Positions 33,044 to 42,000 of a stretch of DNA of 64,000 bases are shown here, piece by piece. The position numbers and the translations under genes are program-made. The stretch is taken from positions 62,001-126,000 of the forward strand of contig JADMJD010000112.1 of assembly GCA_018780805.1 (NCBI GenBank), written 5' to 3'. The DNA is from Rubrivivax sp. GTDB lineage: Bacteria > Pseudomonadota > Gammaproteobacteria > Burkholderiales > Burkholderiaceae_C. The notes under the pieces were generated by a model. It worked only from the letters and a program-made list of their open reading frames with translations, did no database searches and was not told the DNA's origin. How positions within the stretch are numbered: the stretch's first letter is position 1; each line of letters begins with the position of its first letter.

Positions 33044-36000
33044 CGCGAGGGCTGGGGCAGCGCGCCGCCGTCGAGCAGGCGTTGCAGTTGGGGGTCGATG
33101 GACAACATCGGCAGGCGCAGCAGCGTGGCCAGGGTGATGCGGCGGGTTTCGCCGCGCAGCACGGCGGCCAGCACCTCGGCGGGGTCGTCGTTGCCGGTGG
33201 CACGCGGGTCCGGGCCGGTGGGTGCCACCAGCGCTGCGGCGCGCACCGCCGCTGCGCTGCGGCGCAGGGCCTGGGCGGCAGCAGCCACCTGTTCGGGTGG
33301 CACGCTGTCGAGCACAAACTCCTGCCCACCGCCGCCGGTGGTGCCACCGTCTTCGTCGTCCACCTGCGGCGGACGCGGCAACACGATGAGCCGGCCGCTC
33401 TCGTAGCGGATGTCGTAGTTGGCCGCCAGCCCGCTGCCAAATTGCGCCGCGGCGGGCGGGGCCAGCGTGTACAGCCCGACGCCGGCCTCGGCGCCGGGTG
33501 CCGCCGGCTGCTGCACCGACAGCAGCGTGTCGCCGTTGACCAGGCCACCTTCAGCGCTGGAAAAACCCCAGGGCACGGGGTTGGCATCGCCCGCGTAACG
33601 CAGCACGGTCTGGCTGGCGATGGTGAGCGGGCGCGGCGTGACGGTGAGCCGGCCGTCCACGTAGGTGAGCGCGTAGTTGGCCGGGTCGAAACCTGCGCCC
33701 TGGGCATCACGCGCCGTGATGGCGTAGGTGCCCACGTTGTCGGCCGCCGCCAGGCCGCCAGGGCTGAGCGTGACGCCGTCGATGCGTTCGCCATCGGCCA
33801 AGCTGCCCGCCAGCGCGAAGCCCAGCGCCGGCACCGGCACGGTGCTGCCGTAGACCTTGCTGGCGTCGCCCGCCGTGACCGTGACCGGACGTGGCGTGAT
33901 GTCGGCCGCGAGCGTGAGTGCATCGCCGGCCAGCACGTAGTTCGCGGCATCGGCACCGCTCAGGCCCAGGCCGCTGACGTTGACCACCTTGGCGGTGCCG
34001 GCGTTCTTGTCGGCAAACTGCGCCGCCGTCTGGCCGATGCCGAGCTGGTCGTCGGCCACGCGGTCGTCGGTGTAGGCCACGGCCGCGGCCACGCTGCCGT
34101 CGTAGACCTTGGCCTGCGCCGTGCCCACCACAGTGAGCAGGCGCGGGGCGATGTCCACCTGCAGGCCCGAGACCTGCACCGTGTAGTTGCTGGCGTCGGT
34201 GCCGGCGAAAGCCACGCCGTCGAGCGCCACGGCCTTGGCGGTGCCGGCGGCCTTGTCGGCCATGCTGCCGGTGACGCCGCTGGCCAGCAGCTGCAGGTCG
34301 TCACCCGCCAACACACCGGCGATGCTGCCGGCGGCGGTGTTGATGGCCACGGTGCGCGTGCCGTCGTAGACGCGGTTCACGGCCAGCAGGCCGCTCAAGG
34401 CCACCGGCAGCGGGGCGATGTCCACCGTCAAGCCGACCACCCCACCCAGCAGGTAGTTGCCGGCGTCGGCGCCGCTCAGGCCCAGGCCGTCCACCACCAC
34501 GGCCTTGGCGAGGCCGGCGTTTTTGTCGGCCAGCGTGCCACTGGTGGGCGCGCTGTCGCCCTGGGCCAGTTGCACGTCGTCGTTGCCCAGCACGCCTTGC
34601 AGGCCACCCTGGCCCTGGGCGCTGCCGGTGAGCTGCACGTTGCGCGTGCCGTCGTAGGTGCGCGCCACGGCGGCCAGCCCGCTCAGGCCCGTGATGTCCA
34701 GCGGGCGCGGCGTGATGCTGGCCATGGTGCTGGTTTCGGTGGTGGCCAGGCGGTAGTTGCCGGCGTCGGCACCGTCCAGCGCGATGCCCGCCACCAGCAC
34801 GGGTTTGTCGGCACCGGCGTTTTTGCCGCTGCTGAAGACGGCGCTCTGCGAGAGGCTGAGCGCATCGCCCGCCACCAGGCCGTCGATCTGGCCCGTCACC
34901 TGGGCCGCCGTGCCACCGTCGTAGACCTTGTCCACGCCGGCGTACACCGCCGCCACGGTCTTGGGCAGGATGCTGGCGGTGGTGGTGCCGGTAGGGTTGT
35001 CGAGCGCGTAGTTGCCGGCATCGGCACCGATCAGCAGCGTTGAGTTCAGCGTGATGGCCAGGCCGTTGCCGACGTTTTTGCCGGCGTCGAACAGACCGCT
35101 GGCCGCCAGGCTCAGCGCGTCGCCCGTGACGATGCCGCTGGCCGCGCCGGTGGCGTTGGCCGTGGCCGTGCCGTCGTAGACCTTGTCGACGCCGGTCCAG
35201 ACCGCTGTGAGCATGCGCGGCGTGATGTCGACGGTGACACCGTCCACGCCCACGATGCGGTAGTTGTCCGCGTCGGCGCCGCTCAGGCCCAGGCCGCTGA
35301 TGACCACGGCCTTGCCGGTGCCCACGCGTTTGTCGGCCATCGTGCCGACGGTCTGGCCCGTGTCCGGCACGTTGACCGTGACGTCGTCCCCCGCGATCAG
35401 GTCGCCCGCGCGGGGCGCCACGCCAGCCGCGGCGATGAGGTCCACCGCGACCGCGGTCGTGCCGTCATACACCCGGCTCACCGCCGTGGCGCTGAGGCCA
35501 TCGATGACGATCTCCCGCGGCGTGATGCTGCCGGTGGTGTTGGTGGCGGCGATGTCGCTGCGGTAGTTGCCGGCGTCGGCACCGCCGAGTGCGATGTCGG
35601 TGACGCTGATGGCCTTGTTGTCGCCCACGTTCTTGCCACCGCTGAAGACCGCGCTCTGGCCCAGCGTGACCGCGTCACCGCCGATCAGGCCGCCCAGCGT
35701 GCCCTGCACCGGCGCTGCCGTGCTGCCGTCGTAGGCGCGACTGCCGCCGGTGTAGGCCACCTGCAGCGTGCGCGGCGTGATGTTGGCCGTGGCGTTGCCG
35801 GTGCTGCTGTCCAGCCCGTAGTTGCCGGCGTCTGCGCCGGCCAGCAGCAGCGACTGCAGCTCGATGGCCAGACCACTGCCAACGTTTTTGCCGGCCGTGA
35901 ACACACCGCTGGCGCTGAGGCTCAGCGCGTCGCCCGCCACGATGCCGGTGGCGCTGCCGGTGGCGCTGGCCGTGGCCGTGCCGTCGTAGACCTTGTCGAC

Positions 36001-39000
36001 ACCCGTCCAGGTGGCGCTGAGCGTGCGCGGGCTGATGTCCACCGTCAGGCCGTCGGCGCCGACGATCCGGTAGTTGATGGCGTCGGTGCCGGACAGCGAC
36101 AGCTCGGTCAGGGTGAGCGTCTTGCCGAGGCCGGCATTTTTGTCGGTCATCGTGCCGGTGGTCTGGCCGGTACCCGGCAGGTTGACTGTCACCTGGTCGC
36201 CGTCGATCAGGTCGCCCGCGCGCACACCCGCGCCTTCCGTGGCCTGCACCTGCACCACCACCTGGGTGCTGCCGTCGTAGACACGGTCTTCGGCGCTGAT
36301 GCTCAGGCCCTCCACCACCACGGGGCGCGACGTGACGTTGCCGCTGGCCACGGCCGTGGTGTTGTTGAGCTGGTAGTTGCCGCCGTCGGTGCCGGCCAGC
36401 GTGATGGCGCTGACCGCGATGGCCTTGTTGTCGCCCGCATTCTTGCCACCGCTGAACACCGCGGTCTGGTCCAGCGCGACGCTGTCGCCGGACACCAGGC
36501 CGTTGACGCTGCCGGTGACCGGCGCCGTGCTGCTGCCGTCGTAGACCTTGCTGCCACCGGTGTAGACCGCCGTCACGCTGCGCGGCGTGATGTTGGCACC
36601 CGTGGCACCGGTGGGATTCAGCAGCGTGTAGTTGCGCGCATCGGCCCCGGCCAGCGCGCCGCCGCTGACGGCCACCGCCAGGTTCTGGCCCACGTTTTTG
36701 CCAGCCGTGAACACCCCTGTGGCGCTGCCGGTGAGCACGTCGCCCGCCAGCGCGTCGTCCAACCGCACCTGCACCTGGGCCGCAGTGCTGCCGTCGTAGA
36801 CCTTGTCCAGCCCGTTGTAGAACGCGCTGATGCCCAGGCGGCTGATGTCCACTGTGACACCGGTGGCGCTGGCGATGGCGTAGTTGCCGGCGTCGGTGCC
36901 ACTCAGGCCCAGGCCGGCCACCTGCACCGGCTTGGCGGTGCCGGCGTGTTTGTCGGCCATCGTGCCGGTGGTGGTGCCGGGGGCGGGCACCTGCACCAGC
37001 ACCTGTTCGCCGGCCAGCACATCCCCTTCGCGCGGCGTGCCGGTGATGCCCTCGGGCACGGTCACCTGCACCAGCGTCGTGCCGTCGTAGACCCGCGGCG
37101 TGGCCAGCAGGCCGCTGACACCTTCCACCACGATCAGCCGCGGCGTGATGCTCGCCGTGGTGCTGCCGCTGGTGGTGCTGAGCACGTAGTTGCCGGCGTC
37201 GGCGCCGGCCAGTTGCACGTCGCTCACGGCCACCGGTTTGGCGCTGCCCACGTTTTTGGCGTCGTCGCCCGTGAACACCGCGCTCTGCGCCACGCTGACG
37301 GCATCGCCGCCGACCAGGCGGCTCAACACCACGTTCACCGGCGCAGCCACGCCGCCGTCGTAGGCACGGGTGCCGCCGGTGTAGACCGGCGTCACGCTGC
37401 GCGGCGTGATGCTGGCGGTGGTGCTGCCGTCGCGGTTGAGCAGCACGTAGTTGAAGCGGTCGGCGCCGGTCAGCAGCGCGTTGCTGACGGCCACGGCCTT
37501 TTCGTCGCCGACGTTGCGTGCACCGGCGCCGGTGAACACCGCGTTGGCCGACACACCCAGGCTGTCGCCGGTATTGAAGCCGATGGCCGTGCCCAGCACC
37601 TGGGCCGTGGTGCTGCCGTCGTACTCCTTGTCGATGCCGGTGAAGGCCACGTTGATGCCCAACGTGCTGATGTCCACCGTCAGCGCATCGGCGCCGGTGA
37701 GTGCGTAGTTGGCCGCGTCGCTGCCGCCCAGCAGCAGCCCGGTCACGCTGACCGGCTTGTTCTGGCCGACGTGTTTGTCGACCATGCTGCCGGTGGTGAT
37801 GCCTTCCGGCGGCAGGCTGACAGTGACCTCGTCACTGCCCAGCACCCCGGTGAGGTCCACCGCGGCACCGGTCACGTTGACCTGCACCGTGGTGCTGCCG
37901 TCGTAGACCCGGTTCACGGCCGCCATGCCGGCCACGCCCAGCAGGCGCGGGGTGATGCTGGCGCTGGTGGTGGCGGTGGTATTGCCCAGCAGGTAGTTAC
38001 CGGCCAGCACACCCGCCAGGCTGATGTCGGTGACGTTGATGGTCTTGTTCGAGCCCGCGTTGCCGTCGCTGGCGTAACGCGCCGTCTGGTTGAAGCCGAC
38101 ACTGTCGCCCGGCTCCAGGTCGTTGGTCGCGGGCTGCACCACGGCGCTGAGGTCGTCGCCACCGTTGTAGACCCGAGGGATCCCGATGTAAGCCACGGTG
38201 ATGGGTTTGGGCGTGATGTCGGCGCTGGTGCTGGCGCTGGTGGCCTCCAGCACATAGTTGTCGCGCTGCGCGCCGGTGAGCGTGATGTTGCTGACGGCGA
38301 TGGGTTTGTCGGTGCCCACGTTGCGGCCGTCGGTGCCACTGAACAGCGCCGACTGCGTGAAGCCGACACTGTCACCCACCCCTTGCACGATGCCGGTGGC
38401 CACGCCAGTGACCGTGGCCACATCGCTGCGGTTGTAGACCTTGTCCACACCGGTGTAGGCCACACTGATGGGCTTGGGCGTGATGTTGACCGTGCCCCCC
38501 GAACTGCCCAGCGTGTAGTTACCGGCATCGCTGCCACTGAGCGACAGGCCGGTCACGGCCACGGGCTTGTTGGTGCCCACGTGGCGGTCGGCCATCGTGC
38601 CGCTGCTGATGCCGTCGACCGGCAGCACGGCCTGCACGTCGTCCAGCGCGACCAGGCCTTCGACCGTGGGGTTGCTGATCTGCACCGCCACGATGGTGGT
38701 GCCGTCGTAGACCCGGTCCACGGCGGCGATGCCCGTCACATTGACGAGTTTGGCCGTGATGTTGGCGCTGGTGTTGGCCGTGGTGGCCGCCAGCGAGTAG
38801 TTGAAGGCGTCGGTGCCCGACAGCGTGATGTCGCTGACGGCGATGGCCTTGCCGTTGCCGACGTTTTTGCCGGCCGTGAACACCGCGTTCTGCGTGCCCA
38901 GGCTGACGCTGTCACCGCTGACGATGCCGGAGGCGCCGGTGTTGAGCGTGACGCTGGCGACCGCCGTGCCGTCGTAGACCTTGCTGATGCCGCTGACGCT

Positions 39001-42000
39001 GGGCGTGATGGGGCGTGCGGTGATGTCCGCGGTGGCCGCGCGTTCGCCAGGGTTCAGCAGGTTGTAGTTGTTCGCGTCGCTGCCGTACAGGTAGTTGTAG
39101 TAGGACTGGACGATGACGGGCTTGTCGGTGCCCACGTTCTTGGCGCCATCACCGGTGAAGTAGCTGCACCCGTAGCAGTTGCTGGCACCGAAAAACACCT
39201 GATCGCCGCCGATGATGTCGGCCGACGCACCCGTGACCGTGGCGTAAGTGCTGCGGTCGTAGACCCGGTCGACCCCGGTGTAGACAACCGTGAGGTCCTT
39301 GGGGCTGATGTCCACCGTCACGCCGTTGGCGGCATTCAGGGTGTAGTTCAGGGCCTCGGTGCCCGTGAGCGTGAGGCCGGGGACGGTGACGGCCTTGCCG
39401 GTCCCGACGGCCTTGTTGAGCATCGTGCCGACCACCGCACCCTCGACGGGAATCTGCACCGCAACATCGTCGCTGCCGACCCGGTTGGACAGGTCCACTG
39501 CGGCACCGGCCACGTTGACCACCACGTTCAGCGTGCCGTCGTAGACGCGGTCCACGGCCTCCACCCCGCTGACCGCCAGCGGCCGGGGGTCGATGCGGCC
39601 GCTGGTCGTGGCAGTGAGCGTGCGCAGCAGGTAGTTGCTGGCGTCGTCGCCCGTGAGTGCGATGCCGCCGACGGTGATGGTCTTGTTGATGACCTGGCCG
39701 CTGCCGTTGTAGGCCACGTTCTTGTCGGCAAACGTCGTGCTGGTGCTGGTGATCGCCACCGCATCGCCGCCGATCAGGTAATAACCGTAGTCGACCAGCG
39801 TGGCCCGGGCCTCGTTGCTGCCGTCGTACACCTTGTAGGAGACGTTCTGCCCGTTGACGTAGGCCGTGGTGGCATAGACGTAGACATCACGCGGCAGCAC
39901 GTTGACCGCCAGGCCGGCGGCCTGGGCGGTGTAGTTGGCCGCATCCGGGCCCACCAGGGCCAGGCCACTCAAGGTGACCGGCTTGGCCGTGCCCACATGT
40001 TTGTCGGCCATCTGGCCGCGCAGGTTGTCGTTGTCAGGCAAAACCAGGTCGCCGGGCAGCAGGCCGCTGAGCGTGATTGCGCTGCTGTTCACCGTCACGG
40101 CCGTGCTGGCGTTGTAGACCTTGTCGGGTGCCTGCAGTCCCAGCAAGTCCAGCGGGCGCGGGCTGATGTTGACGGTGACGGCGTCGATGCCGGCCAGCGT
40201 GTAGTTGCCGGCATCGGCACCCGTCAGCGACACACCGCCCACCGCCACCGGCTTGGCACTGCCGACATGTTTGTCGGCCATGGTGCCGCTGGCACTGCCG
40301 GCGTTCAGCGCCACCACGTCGCTGCCCACCACACCACTCAAGCCGCCGGCATCGGTGAAGCCCACCACCACCGCCGTGCCGCCGTCGTAGACCCGGTCTT
40401 GGGCCTGGAAGTTGCCCGCCGTGATGGGCTTGGGCGTGACGGCCGCTTCCGCTGTGCCCCCCACGCTGTAGTTGGCCGCGCGGCCATTGGCGCCGTCGGC
40501 GACCTGGAATCCACTGACGGTGACCGCCTTGCCGGTGCCCACGTGGCGGTCGTCGAAGCTGGCGCTGGCGCCGGAGAAGTTCAGCGTCAGCGATTCGCCG
40601 GCCACCAGGCCCGCCAGCAGGGGCGTGGCCACGAAGCTGGCGGCGGTGCCACCGTCATAGACCTTGTCGGCCACCGCGCCGGTGAGCGTGATGCTGCGCG
40701 GCGTGATGTCCAAGGTGCTGGTCTGGCCGCTGTGCAACACGTCCAGGTCGTAACCCAGCTGCGAGGAGTACAACGCGGCCGCATTGAAGCCGTAGCTGCC
40801 GGCGTCGGGGCCGGCACCGGCCACAAAGATGCGGTCCAGGTCGGTGATGGGGTCGCCGATGGTGTCGAGTGTGCCCGTGCCGGCCAGCGAGTTGCTACCG
40901 TCGTAGGCCTTGCTGGCGTCGCCCTGGGTCAGCGTGAGCGGGCGCAGGAAGCTGCGCAGCAGCGGTGCGGTGTGGCCCTCGTAGATGCGCCAGGTGGTGC
41001 CGGTGTCGTGTGCGTCCGAGACATCCCAGCCATCGAAGCTGGCGGCCTGCCGCATCTGGGCCGTGCTCAGGCCGGTACCGGCTGCACTGAAGGGCTGGCC
41101 GCTGGTGTCGGTGTCCCAGTAGCTGCTGGTCACCGTGCTGTTGCTGGCCTGAGCCACCAGACCCCCGACCTCGCTGTACAGCGCGCCCGTGGCGACCACG
41201 GCGCCGCTGCTGTAGGTGCGGGTCAGGTCCATGCCCTCCAGGTAGCCGATCAGGCCGCCGACGGCGGTGTACGCGTCCGGCACGTCCACCTCGACCCGGC
41301 CGGTGGCGTAGCTGTCCCGCACCTCGGCGCGCTGCATGCCTGGGTAGCCGTAGTCGGTGGCATAGACCTGACCGATCAATCCGCCCGCATACACGTAGCC
41401 ATAGGTGCCGGTCACCGCCGTGGCGCGCACGGATCCACTGGCGAAGCTGCGATCGATGCGCAGCCCGGCGTCGGGGTCGGTATCGCTGTAGTAGTAGGTG
41501 TAACTGTCCAGCCGCCCCACCAGACCGCCGATCTGGAAGTTGGGGTAGCTGCTGTCACTGCCGGCCGTCACCGCACCGCTGGCGTGGCTGTCCTCCAGCC
41601 GGGCGTTGTTGCCTTCCCAGCGGCCCAACAGACCACCGCCGATGTTCTGCGTCTGCACCGCCCCGCTGGCAGACACCCCGTTGATCACAAAATCCGGCTG
41701 GCCGTCGCCGCGGTAGGAGTAGGTGTACAGGTTGCCCACCAGGCCGCCGGCGACGGACTGCGCCGTCACCGCACCGGTGGCATGGCTGTTGGACAAGGTG
41801 CCACCGCCCGTTGCGTACCAGTAGCCGACCAGCCCCCCGGCATTGCTGTACGCCTGCACCTGGCCCGACGCCGTGCTGTCGGTGATGCCGTTGCTGGCGG
41901 ACGAATAACCGTAGGCATAACCCACCAGGCCACCGGCGTAGCTGGCCTGGGGCACCAGGACGTCGCCGCTGGCGCTGCTGGCCGTGATGGCGCCATAGCC